Assembly: GCA_023548195.1 (NCBI GenBank)
Contig: JAJHZJ010000700.1
Coordinates: 1-64,000 of the forward strand
Direction: 5' to 3'
Length of the DNA stretch: 64,000 nucleotides
Source: Bettongia penicillata ogilbyi
Taxonomy: Eukaryota > Chordata > Mammalia > Diprotodontia > Potoroidae
Both the position numbers and the translations under genes were made by a program. Below, in pieces: positions 33,870-46,400 of the stretch. The stretch's first letter is position 1, and each line of letters begins with the position of its first letter. The notes beneath the pieces were generated by a model. It did not search any database. It saw only the letters and a list, made by a program, of their open reading frames with translations, and had not been told where the DNA came from.

Positions 33870-33910
33870 GAAATAATTTCTGCTTTTAAAAGTTTGAGAG
33901 GTAAAAGTGG
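33870..33910 (+). promoter_or_regulatory. conserved block upstream of exon 1 (TATA-like or 5' exon end)
   Basis: TTTCTGCTTTTAAAAGTTTG then AGAGGTAAAA is kept almost base for base upstream of copies 1, 3, 4 and 5 (near 5554, 15600, 21636 and 33879), about 400-530 bp before exon 1. TTTAAAA could act as a TATA element, or AGAG|GTAA could be the donor of an untranslated first exon. In copy 5, homology to the other copies begins close to here (about 33820). Role not proven. Confidence 0.3.
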
Positions 33911-34280
33911 GGTGGGAAAGAGAAGCAGAGACAGAGAGAATCATACAAACACATACACCGAGAAAGACAGAGCCCTGTAGACAGCTTCGGTTTTACTCTA
34001 TACCCCTCTCTACTTTTTCTGACTCAGGTCATTCTGTGATCAGTGGAGGGTGAGAAGACAGGAGACATGGCTATACCTCAGGTACTGTCCTAATTTCTGG
34101 GTCTACTTGGTACCTTCCAGGTAACTTCCTCTGTGCGATTGAAATGGGCGTTGTGGGGCAGAGGGGTGAGGATGGAGATGGAGTGCTTGGAGATGTCAAA
34201 CAGAACTGTGAATGGATGGGCTGGTCAGGAGGAGAGGGTTCGTGGCTCCGTATATGTGGACATTGATGAGGTTGAAGCGT

Positions 34281-34345
34281 TGTGACCATGTCCAGAAGCC
34301 CCACATGGCTCAGTTCACTAAGGCCACCTTGGCGGGCTATGGCAG
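34281..34345 (-). repeat. inverted 65-bp copy of the lipase exon core
   Basis: Read on the minus strand, these 65 bases match 35346-35410 of exon 3 with 5 mismatches by my count (about 92%). The flanking sequence (…GATGAGGTTGA and AGTCCGTCTGACTAA…) is that of the other copies, where a short GTGGTGTGGGG stretch stands instead. So this is a local inverted insertion unique to the intact gene. It lies about 1 kb upstream of exon 3 and could base-pair with it in the transcript. Confidence 0.85.
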
Positions 34346-34392
34346 GGGGAGGGGGAGTCCGTCTGACTAATCGAACCCCATTAAGGGTTTCT

Positions 34393-34413
34393 ATGAGCCT
34401 CTTTGTTTTGCAG
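34393..34413 (+). promoter_or_regulatory. PLA2G4C: candidate in-frame start codon read through into exon 1
   Basis: ATG at 34393 is in frame with exon 1 and gives MSLFVLQ before QVACSAK. The equivalent bases in copies 1, 3 and 4 are TACCAG- or TATCAG-like and have no ATG. The stretch also serves as the pyrimidine tract of the exon-1 acceptor. It would therefore be a start only for transcripts beginning upstream and not splicing at 34413. The context (TTTCTATGA) is weak. A second in-frame ATG is at 34288, inside the inverted lipase fragment. Confidence 0.3.
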
Positions 34414-34460
34414 CAAGTTGCCTGCAGTGCCAAGAGTCACCCTGACCCATGCGTTCTAAG
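34414..34460 (+). CDS. PLA2G4C: PLA2G4C exon 1 (first exon resolved)
   Basis: A 47-nt exon after a pyrimidine tract and CAG (34411-34413), with donor GTGAG at 34461. In the frame needed to join exon 2 it reads QVACSAKSHPDPCVL and leaves two bases. The same 47-nt exon with working AG/GT borders is present in copies 1, 3 and 4 (6035, 16083 and 22123). It is open in the same frame there, with related residues (QVAC..K.HP.P). It holds no Met, so it is either an internal coding exon or 5' UTR of a differently started mRNA. Confidence 0.6.
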
Positions 34461-37400
34461 GTGAGAGGCATGTCCCAGGTAAATGTGATACCTGACTTGA
34501 TATGGGGGTAGTTTGGTAAAAAGCAGAGAAGGTTTAGTGTCAGGTGGGTCAGTGGGTGGCAGATTGAGAGTCAGGGTTAGAACCTGAGAAGATGAAGAGT
34601 TTCAGACTGATGGTGGGAAGACCATCCAGAGCTAGCCAGCCAACCAGGGACAAAGGGTTGAGCCCAACGAGTTGTGTATAACAAGCCTCTTATTATTCTG
34701 GGCAGTCCTCACATCAGGATCGGTTTTGGAATCTCAGATGAAGAAAAGGAAGCAGTGAAAAATCGAAGGGAGCATTTCTCCAAAGCCCTGATTAAGGGCC
34801 TTTTAGGCATTTATGTCGAAAAGGTATGGGGTCGTGGAGGCCCTGGTGTGGGCAGAAGCCAGGAGCATCTGGATGCTCTGCAGAAGTTTCTCTGAAGTGG
34901 ATACTTGGGAGTTGCCTAACTCTTCACTGGACTCAATTCCAACCTTTCCTTCCTTCTATTTTTTTGCTCTATTCATGTCTGACCTACTGTCTTTCCAGGG
35001 CATGGACTCTGGTTTCTCCTCTTCTGGTACCTTTATAAATTCTCCTCTTCCCCTGGATTAAAGCATTGATCTTTTTCTCCTTCTTTGAATGGGAATTCCA
35101 TCACACTGTCTTCTTTTGTTATTCCCAGGGTATGAATCCTTACCCTCTTCCTTCTTTTAGAGTATAACATCTTCTCTACCTTTACCAAATGTGAAGCCTA
35201 TCTACCATTCCTCTCCTCTGATGGAATATTTCCCTCTCTCATCTCCCTTCTCAGGTATGAACCCTGCTATGCTACTTTCACCTCTCTCTCTATTGCACCT
35301 AGGTCCCTGTGGTTTCTGTGCTGGTCTCTGGTGGGGGCCTGAGAGCTGCCATAGCCTGCCAAGGTGTCCTTAGTGAGTTGAGCCATGTGGGGCTTCTGGA
35401 CATTGTCACATATATTGCAGGGGTGTCTGGCTCCACCTGGTAAGAACCTGTCACTATGTATGCTGTCTTTGGTGGGAGGGATCCACAGCTCCACTGGGAA
35501 GAAGGCTTCTGTGCTTCACAAAGTCCCTCTCCAGAAGTCCCCAGCCATCTCCTGATCACACTTGCTCCATGAATAATATTGAGCCTACCACCAGACTGAC
35601 ATTGAAAGAGTTCTTTTGAGGACACAGCGAATGACAAAGAACTTGGTGAAACTGTAAAGGGTATGAGAGAAGGAATGGGAAGATGACAGATCAGAGTTAT
35701 ACTCTAAAGTACTTCGGAGGCTACCTAGCTGTATAAATGGAGCATTGGACTAATAGTCAGTGGGCTTTCAGAGTGAAGGGCCATCCTGTCCTTTTTGAAT
35801 TTCTAAGCACTTGGAAACCATAATAGAAGGGATGAAGGAAGGAAGCATTTTTTGAGCCCCTATTGTGTTCCAGGCAGTAAGCTAAGAAATTTTACAAATG
35901 CTATTTCATTGGATCCTCACAGCAACCCTGGGAGGAGGGTACTATTGTTCCTATTTTATAATTGAAGAAAACAAGGCAGGCAGAGGTGAAGTCACTTGCC
36001 TAGGGTCCCATGGCCATTCAGTATCTGCGGTTATATTGGAACTGGGGTCTTCTTGACTCCAGGGCTGGTGTTATGTGCACTAGAGTGCCCCTTAGGGACC
36101 TAATTGCTTTGTATTTGGTCAGATCTTTCACCTGCCAGTCAGTTGGAAGCTTTTCTCTTCCTTAGGTGCATGTCCTCCCTCTACAACAAGAGTGATGGGT
36201 GGAAAGATCTGAAGAAGGCAGAAGATGAGTGCAGGAGGCGGCTGCAGGACTCTTGGGATGTCTCTGTGGCTCTGGATAAGCTGTGTGAGGCTGCAGAGAG
36301 GGATGACTATTCCCTCACTGACTTCTGGTCCTATTCCGTTGTCTACTACCTTACAAATGAAGTAAGGTCTCCATCGGAACCCAGGGGAGCTGGGAACAGG
36401 GAGATGTTTTTTCTCAGGGTGAAGGTGTTCCAATTCTATCCTCTTGTTTGGGTGGCTGCCCCAACCTATATTTCCAGCTTGCTAGTCAATCAACTAGCCT
36501 TTGTTAAGGGTCCCTTTCAAGCCTGTCCTTATTCAAACAAGCCCTTGTTTTAGAGTCAGGAGATCTGAGTTCAAATCCTGTCTCTGCTACTGATTCTTAT
36601 GACCCTAGGCAAATGCCTTCCCCACTCTGGGCCTGTTTCTTTCTTGAAAAGTGACAAGGCTGGAGAAGCAACAATGATCTAAAGTCCTTTCCAGCTAGAA
36701 ATACTCTGAGTTGGTAACCTCTTGGCACCTCCTAGTTCCGTGCTGGACACATCTTTGTGAATTCTTTTCCATTTCTCTGCTTTCAAATCTCTTCCTTTTA
36801 ACCCTATCAGATTCCAGAGTCTCACCTGTCCCAGGTCAGGAAAGAGTTGAAGATGGGGGCTGTACCATATCCCATATTTGCTACCATCGACCATGACCTC
36901 AAGTTTTGTGGAAAGAGTGAGTATGGCCCCGACACCTTTCCTGGAGGAGGCTTAGGGTGGAGTGGCAAGATATCTGTCCAGAAGATCTATTTTGGTTAGT
37001 GATGTCAGGGGGTCTATGGCCAAGGTCACTCAGCTCCCTAGGAACATCTCAATGACCCATGGAATTGAGATCTTTTTGAGGAAAAGTTTACTGGATCTTC
37101 ACAGAAGTTCAGTTGGAGGGGATCTCACTGACTGTCCAGTCCAACCTGTACTAGACGAAGAACCCCCAGTTCATCATTCCTACCCAGTGGATACATTTGC
37201 CAGATTTACATGTAAAGCCCCTTACCACTTGGCTCCCTTGATCCTTTACCAGTCTTCTCATACTTCTCTCCACATCCTCTACAATCCAGCAATGCTAACC
37301 TATTTGCTCCTTCTTGAATAAGATGTTGCATCTTTCTCCTCCATGCGCCTAGCTGTCCTTTGTTATTGGAACACTCTACTTTGTCTCTATAGCTTTGTTT

Positions 37401-40400
37401 CTCTGATTTTCTTTATTTAGTTCAATCCCCACCTTTTAATGGCTACCTTCCTCAGCACTCCTTACCCTAACAAAGACAATACCTTTCCCTCTGATATCAT
37501 CTTCCATTTACTCTGTATGTATCTAATTATTTTTGTATTGTTTCCACTGCTGGAGACATCATTAGGAAGACCTTGGTATAGTATTCATGAAAGGTAACAA
37601 GATCCCGAATTAGGGTGGCGGCTTTGTCGGTGGAGAGAAGGGGGCCCATAGTAGAGATGTTGTGAAAATAGAAATGAAAAGAATCACAAAGAGAGCTGAG
37701 TTCATATTGGATATGCGAGTCATACATTGGATATGTGAGGTGAATGGGAATGAGGAATTGAGGGTGGTAGTTAAGGCTGAATGACGGGAAGGATGATGGT
37801 GTACTTGACATTGGAAAGTATATAAGATGGGAGGGTTTCTGGAGAATGATGAGATCTGTTTTAGACCTGTTGAGTTTGAGATACCCAGGGAATGTCCAGT
37901 TTGAAATTTCTTTAAGTCAGTTGGTGGTGCAGAACTGCAGCTCAGGAGAGAGATTATGGGTAGATGTAGGGTTCTTGGAATCAGTCATGTAGAGGTAATA
38001 CTTGTACCCATGGGAGCTGATAAGATTATTAAGCAAGATGGTATAGCGGTAAAGAGAAGAGGGCTTAGGACAGAGCCATGTGAACACTCATGATGGACAT
38101 GTCCATTTTCCTGATGATCCGACAAGGACTGGACAGTAACGGCTAGATAGGGAGGATGAGATGAATCCGTATCAGACAAACCAGCAGAGAAGAGATTATC
38201 TGGGAGGTGATGGAAATCAACATCTTTCTCATGGCTCAGCTGTCCCAACTTCTTCACCCAATCCTCATGTGACATGGACTCAAGTGTCTTTGCATCTTGG
38301 CTGTCCTTCTTTGGACTCTGCAGTTTTACTGTGTTTCCTACACTAAGGACCTGAGAACTAAACACCATCTTTCAGAGGAGGAATGAATTAAGACATGATA
38401 CAGTGGGGCTAATACTTTATTACTGAATGGTATACTCCTCGTTGTGACTCAAGTAACATCAGTTTTGGGGGCTGCTATATCACAAGACTGATTGATTTGA
38501 CCTTGTGGTCACCTAAAACACTCACCTCCTTGGTAGACAAACTGCTGTCCTACAAAGCATGCCTCCCACTCATCTTGTGCTTGAGAAGTTGCTTTTTGGA
38601 TTTCTCGTATCAGATGTGGGATCTCTATTGAATTTTATCTTCTTAGATTTAGCCCAATACTTTAGTAGATAGCCTGCTAAAAATTTCTAGGGTCCTGACT
38701 TGGTTGTCTGTTATGCTGACTGGCTATCCATCATGTAATCTGCAAATTAGATGAGCAGATCATCTCTGCCATTATTCAGGTAGTTGACAGAAATTTGAGA
38801 ATGGCACAGGGATAAGTAGAGCTCTTTGGATGGCTTCCCTGGAGACTTCATTTTTAGCTAACATTGGATCAGAAACTTACCCTTTGATTGTGCCAAATTC
38901 ATAACCTATATCGTCACCTAACACACATATTTCCACCTGCATCCCAAGCGTACTTTTTTGAAGTGATTTGGTAAAGTCTTTCTTAAAACATTGCCACGAT
39001 CTCCTGGTTTAATAAGCCTGTTCAAAGGGATTGAGCATGCCTGTTCTTGGCAAAATGACACCTCCTTGCCCTCATTCCTTCTTTCTTCACATTTGTTACT
39101 ATTGCTTCCATTCTTATTGTTATCATCCTTTTCCAGCTCTCCTCCTTCTCCTTCAACCTTCTCTTTGTTAATCCATCTAGCATTTTCCGCACAATCAAAG
39201 TTGAATTCCCTGGACTGTATGTAGTTTACAACTTATTCCTTGCAACTCCCCATCCCCTGTTTAAAATTAGTCCTTCTCTCGTCCTGTGTTCCTCCTCTTG
39301 TTCTCTGCAGTCTTAAGAGATCAATAAAAAGGCCTCCACCAGCCAATCCAGCAGTTTTTTAAGTACCAAAGAATTTGGTCCATCTGGGTCAGGGGAACTG
39401 AATTCACCAAGTTCCACATGGAGTTCACTTACCATGTCCTTACCTATGTTGAATACCAATCCTCTGTTAGACATTTTCATTCTACCTCTCATAGTGACAG
39501 TAGAAGGAAAATAAATGAGCATGTCTGCTTTCTCTCTTTTCAACTTTCATTGTGCCATAGAGCCCTAGCCAGTGCCCTACCACTTCTTGGATTTTCCTCT
39601 TCTCCCAATATAGTAGGTACCAACTTCCCTTTTTTCATCTTTAGGTTCCTTTGCCAATCTCTGCTCATTCTGAGCTTTGACCCTCCTGATACAATTCTTA
39701 CAGTGTTCCATGACCTTGTATTCATCTTTTGTTGCTTGTCTCTGCTTCTATCTTCCATCAATAGGTACATTGTTGCTTGTGCATCGATGGTGGTCTCTTC
39801 AGATGGTTTTGATGTTTCCTCATCATTAAAAGTAAAGTTTCTTTTTAACCTCAGAATTACCACTTTGAAGTTCCCCGTGGCTCCTGGGCTCACTTCCCCT
39901 GTAGCATTTTAGTTTATGGATACTACATATCTTTCCTTAGAGCCTTTGGAGATGTGCTTTCCACAAACCTAGTGTGCATATCAGAATATGACCAACTTAG
40001 CTCTCCGTTGTTACAAAGTCCCGGAGGGAGCAGTGACTTTTAAAGAAGGATTCCAGCATTTCTATATCAGCAAATTGTTTCGTCCTGTTAGTGAGAATCC
40101 TTAACAGCATAGAATTTCCCCTTGTTCACTTTTCAACTTTTTGAAGAATGAAATGAACTTTAATGTAAGTCAAGAGGTTATGTGCTCCTCTGCTTCTGGC
40201 AGAGCGGAAACTCCAGCAGTGATTTATATCATCGAAGTCCCTCATCATCACAGTATCCTACCTTTGTGCCAGGTTGGTGATATTCCCTGAGGTCCTCATC
40301 TATTTCCCTTTTCTGTCCAGGTGATCTGTAGTATACTCCCATGCCAACATTTTCACTTTTTCTCTCTCCATTGATTTTCACCTAGATGCTCTCCACCATG

Positions 40401-43400
40401 TTTTCCTTCCTCCAGTTTTCTTAGATTCCCTCAGATGAACATATGCCAATATATAATGTTGTTCTCCCACTTTTTATTGTCTTGCTTAAAACAATAAGCA
40501 TCTTATCTTTCTCTAACTAGTCAGGAATCTCACCCTGCCGAGTTTTAGTGACACCTCCAACTTCAAATTTGCCTTCTAGCATAGCTGTAGGACCCTTGGC
40601 AAGTCACCTGATCTGATTTATTCATATGCAATTGCCCCCAAATAAGTTACTGAGTTTTTTCTTGGATTTTTGCCTCCTCTGGACTTCTGGGTGTCTGAAT
40701 TGCTGTTCTTCGTTACAGACACTCTCTTGGGTATCTAGATTGGAGATGTTATCTATACACACATATGTATGTCTCTATGGATAGATAGGCAGATAACTAG
40801 GTTTCTCCCTCTCCCATCCTTTTCTTTTGAGAGCCTTTATGATTATATTTACATCTGTTTTAGCTGTAAAAATACATGTGTTTTAGTTTTTATTCAGTAC
40901 ATTTTATTCCCAGCCAGGAGACAGTTATTTCTATGTTGATGCATGGTCCAGAAGTCCAAATTTCATTCTCAGATATTAACTTTGTCAGTTGTTCATTTCA
41001 CAGATCAGTTTTCTGTTTGTATCTCTTGTCAACATATGGGTCGGGGGGAGAAAAACTCCCTGTGTACCCCTGTGGTCTTTAGTCACTCTCCATGCCCCAG
41101 AAAACTTTGAACTCTTTGGCTATGCTGGCTTAGATTTCATCTAGCAATAGTATATGTTCTTGGATTACTGGAATTTGGTAGAACTATCCATTTTGGCAAA
41201 TATTGGTCAGTTTTCTCTTGTACAGCAGATACATGCTCTAAGAAGACAACCGACCTCTCCATGTTTATGAGGTCAATGAATTGGTGATTGAGCATATCTG
41301 AGTTGTGTTCATCCTTCTTTGCTGAAGAAGACCATGCCATCAGACAAATGATGATATGACTTGCACTTGAGTACACTCTGAAACTGGGACCCCAATGGGC
41401 CCCTGTCAAGGGCTCCTGGACACCCCTAGTTTTAGAGTGATTATGAAAAGAAACTGTTGCTGTTTCCCACCCAGACTGGTGTCTGTTTTTCTTGACCTCA
41501 TTAAAGGGGCCATGCCCTGGCTACTTCTTAAACAGGCCTATAATGGGTGTTTCCTCACCCTAAGTGAGTACCTGCAAAGACTTTGGCCTGGATCATCTCC
41601 AGTCATCCTGAGGAATATCAGGTCACTGGATTCAGATGACTCTGGAGGAGAAATGAGGCTGGTGACCTGCACAGTATATCTCAGTGAGGAGGTATTGAAT
41701 TCCTCTACTCTTTGGTATTTCCCCCTAAACATTACTAAGTGATCTCCCTGATAGATACTGTGGATCTGCCTTAGTATTTTTCAGGGATATACAGCTGCTT
41801 CTTAACCAAGAACAGATTTAGCTCCACCCTCTTCTCAACTTTGCTTTTCTTGTTTCAAATGTATAATGGCACCCCTTCCCTTCCTCATTTTGTGAAATTC
41901 TCCCAATCTCTGACTTTCTTACATATGTCATGTTTCCCCTCTGCTTCTTCATATCTTTCTTCTTCTTTGGTTTTTCTCATTGAAGCCCCACTTCCACTTC
42001 TAAAGGAACTTCTTTCCCATTATAATATGGAAAATGGAGAAAAATTATTTGAACCTCTTTATCATGCATCATGTTTCATTCTGGGTACTATGGAAAATTG
42101 ATAGCATGGAGAGTAACCAGAGGAGGACAACCAGATGGATGAAGGGTCTCAAATTCATGGCATATAGGGATGACTGAGAGATGTGGTAATGTTTATCCTG
42201 AAGAAGTGAAGAATTCAGGAGACATGACAGCTCTCTTCAGATATGGGGATGGTTATTCTGTGGAGAAGTGGTTAGATACATTCTGCTTCATCTCAGATTT
42301 AAATGGGGGAATTTACAAAGAGGCTGATGTATCTTTGATGTCATGGAAAGTCCCCCATCATGTGAAGTGTTGAAAAGTAAAATTACTTCCCACCTGCCAT
42401 GATCATTCCTTGGTGGCCTCCTTTGTTGGCCTTCCTGTTGAGATGGCATCTTCTTTGGTGCTGTCCCTGTTGAGTTGGTGACTTTATTTTCCTTAGAGTT
42501 ATCCCAGGAGATTCTGGATGGTCACTTGCCAGGAATCGGAGGGAATTAGGGCCAATTTGAGTGGATACTGTGTTATATAGCTAATGAGATCCCTCCTAAC
42601 TCTCACAGTTTGTATGGTGTTACTCTTCTCTCTTGGGAAGGAGAGCAGCCTGCATTTAAACATAGAACATGGTGATTTGACTGTGGCAGAAATACAAACA
42701 TCACATAGTTATCGCTGGTCACTAAAAAAACTTTCCTCTTCTTCATGGTTGTTGAGATCCTCAGGCTCTTGTAAGACATGACTTTTTGGTGTTTACAAAT
42801 TGCATCCTATGGACTGTGTTAAGTGAACAATGAGGCAACCCTGACTGACCAATCTGTTTTTCTCCCACTGTGCTTGGTTTAGCTTCCTTTCCTGATTAGG
42901 TCTAGCAAGTTGGTGCCAAGGACTCACTAGGAAGTGACTTGTATAATGAATAGCTCTCTCTGAGAAAAGTAGGTGATAGAAAACATGCATTGGGAGCATG
43001 TCTTAATGTGATTGTAGGTAGATATAAAGCCCCAGGGAAAACCCCAGACCATTATGTGAATTATTTTGGATGTGAATCTTACTCTGTTGTGACTCCTACC
43101 CTGGTGTAAATCCTGCTCTCCAAAGCCACAGTTTTGTTTTCTTCCCAGATGCCTGGTTTGAATTCACTCCTGATTGGTCTGGCTACTCCACACCTGACTC
43201 TTCAACTCCTGGTGCTTACATCTCTACCACTCATTGTGGGAGCAAATTTGAGGGAGGGATGCTCATCAAACAAGAACCTGAAAGGGATTTCTCCTACCTG
43301 CAAGGTAAGGACTGAATTTATCCTCCAACAAAGTCAGAGTCACAGTAGCCATGGGATTGTCCCTCATTCACTGTTACCCTCCCCACCTTTTGGCATCCAA

Positions 43401-46400
43401 TTAGAGTCCTGGTTCCCAGACGTTCCTCACTGTTGAAAAAACCTCTTGAAAAGCCTCTGCAGAACTATGTGAGATTACTTCCTGATGTGAATCCCAGCAT
43501 GAAACCCTGTTAACTCCTCATGTAATTTGGGATGCCACATGTGAGATACTTCAACATCCCTACTGGTGACTTGGGAATCTGAACTCTCTACTAATCTGAA
43601 GGCACAGATGCAGGGACAATGGACAGAGGAATGTTTTTTTGGTACTTAGAGATACAAAGAGTCAAATGAGAACCCAGCCTGTAATTCCTTTCTGTGATAT
43701 TCTCCTCCTCCTCTCTACAGCATTGTGTGGCAGTGCTCTGGCTGATATGAATACTAATCTCAAAACCATCTGGGGTAGGTGTGAGAAACAGGTTTTCCTT
43801 AGGTTTCTGAGGAGAGAAGGGGAACAAATTGGAATTTGGCACCAGGAGGGGCCTTTCTCTTAAACCATAGCAAAAGATTCTCCATTTTCCTTGTAGATAA
43901 CATCTGGAAATTTATCTCTGGTTCATACACCCAGGAAAAAATGCCAATTCTTGATCCTGAAGGTAAGGACCTGAACTTGGATCCTCTCATGTCTTGGGAT
44001 GGGTTTGGCCCTGGGTATCAAAGATCAGTTTTTTTTTTGAGGGAATCAGGTTAAGTGACTTGCCCAGCAGCACACAGCTAACAAGTGTCTTGAGGCCAGA
44101 TTTAAACTCAGGTCTTCCTGAATGCAGGTCTGGTGCTCTATCCACTGTGCCACTTAGTTGCCCCAAGGATCAGTTTTAAATAAATCATATTGGGTGATTA
44201 TGGCCAAATAAATACACTCATCTTGCTTGAGACTTTCATGAACTGGATTATGTGAACTAGGATCAGCACCTCTTAAATCACACCTGATAGTCCTACCTAG
44301 GTACTCAGTGGGAGCATTGCTCCCTATGTTCATTGTTTCCTCCCTTTGAGATGTGGCAGGTCAACTTGTGAAATGATCTTAGGGAAACCCCAGCAATTCC
44401 CCTTGGTTTCTGGAGAACAAGAGAGAAAAAGGCATCATTGAATACAAAACACGAAGCATTTCCTAAATAATAAAGCAAAAGTAACTGTACTATTACTCAG
44501 TAAAATCAAACACAGGCATAATGGAAAAGTTAGTGTACCCATGGACCTAGATCACCCTCCCACTAATACACACAGTGTCCCCAAGGGAAGAGAAACAGAA
44601 GATACACATGGAAGTCAAACAGTAAGTCACATGTATGTGGGGCAACAGATCACTCTGGAATAGTCTTCAGAATTGTTTATCTCTTTGGTATGCACCATGT
44701 ATCACTTGGCGAGCTAAATCATTTTTTAGCTAGTTGTTCTCCTGTAGAGCAAAGCCACTTGGCTGCTCCTTTTGGGCCATCTTGGGCTACTGAATAAGGG
44801 TCAAGTTCTTTTTAGCACATAGCTGCCAGCGATAAGGCATTCACAAAATGTTAGGCTCATTTAGCAAAACATAATATGCTCTTTTTGGGGAAAGTAGTTC
44901 CATTGATTCTGGAACCAGTGAAGCTAATCAGGTCTGTTCTCTATGAGCTATGAGAAGCTTTCCTTTTTCAAGCTACAAAGGGCCCATATTTTTACCCCTG
45001 AAAGGTTTGCCATCTTACAAGTGGCACTAGTTAGGCACAATGAGCCTAATAACTCTTTCCATAGATGGAGGATTCTGATGTTCTCCAATCACCTTTCAGC
45101 ACCTCCAGAGTTCTTCTCTTCTAACAGCTACTGACTTCAGCTGCCAAGCCTATCTGTCAGTCTTTCTCAGTCCCTATCAGCTTCTATATCTTGTGTTATG
45201 TCAGTTGCTTCTCTCTGTGCCTTCTCTTCTCAGCCTCTGACTCCTCTGTGCTTGGCTTCTCCTATCCTATTTTCTGTATCTTCTGGTTTTCTCCATATAT
45301 TTTACAATGCTTCAAATCAGGGCCTTTGCATAAATGATGACATTGCTATCTTATGATGTGAAACTAAAAAATTCCTATTATTCTTATTTAACTGTTCCCT
45401 GCATTCTAAACAGGTATTTTATGGAAAATTTTAATTTAAATCTTCAATTTGTTTACATAATCATATGTATGATGAATTGACCATAATGCCCTGAAGTCTT
45501 CCCCCCAGGTCCTGTTGAAAAATTTCCATGACAGGCAGTTTTCTACCAACTCCACAGTACATCTATGTATCTTCTTAATCCGTTTTGGGAGGATTGAGTT
45601 TCTTTTTCAAGTTCAATTTGTCATCATCTTTCACATGAACAGTCTTTTTCTGCTCCCTTAAGCAACTCAAAACATGTCATAACAAAGGAATCACACTCTA
45701 TATATACAACACTTAGAGTAGTTCCTGGTGAAGACATTGAACTTGGGCTTGCTGTTGGGGCACTGCACTCTTGGAGAGCTAGAGATTCACAAGAATTTAT
45801 GAGTCTTACCCAATTGTTTCAAGACTTACAGTGACTGTGTCATTTAGCGGCCCATCATACCTGAAATGTCTGTGAACTGGATTATGCGGAAAGATTCAAT
45901 GGTTCTCAAATCATGCCTAAAATCATGACACTCTGTGTTCAGTGGAAGCCATACTCCTTAACTATGTTCCACATTTCATCCATTTAAGATTCATCGCATG
46001 AATCTGTGAATAGTTTTAGAATAATGCAGTCAGCCCCCTTTGCTGTACAGACAAGAAATACCAAGGCAAACACTATTTGATGTTACAAGATAGGCTAACT
46101 CCCTTGCCTTTGAATTTGCACTGTCTGAGAGAAAACCTTGCTGGTTTTTAGGATCATGACCCTGGGTGTGGTGTTCTAGGCAACTCTCTAGAATTTTGAA
46201 TTGCTGAGAAACTGACATTCTGCATTGGTGGAGGGAGTTTTCTTCTTCTGGGTATTCTCTATATCAATAAAATTACATATTTAGTCCTTATCCTTATATT
46301 TATTCTGTATATCATCATATATGCATTGGTGGTCTCTTTTGGGAGAATGTAAACTCTGTGACAAGGAGAATTCCTTAATTTTTGTATTTATAACCCCAGT

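Noticed and set aside
33605..33889. 94-aa open frame with CVCVCVC run
   Set aside because: Translation of a (GT)n microsatellite.
39313..39893. Minus-strand open frames of 76 and 117 aa inside intron 5
   Set aside because: No convincing domain; PDGPNSLVLKKLLD vaguely recalls old LINE polymerases but is not enough for a call.
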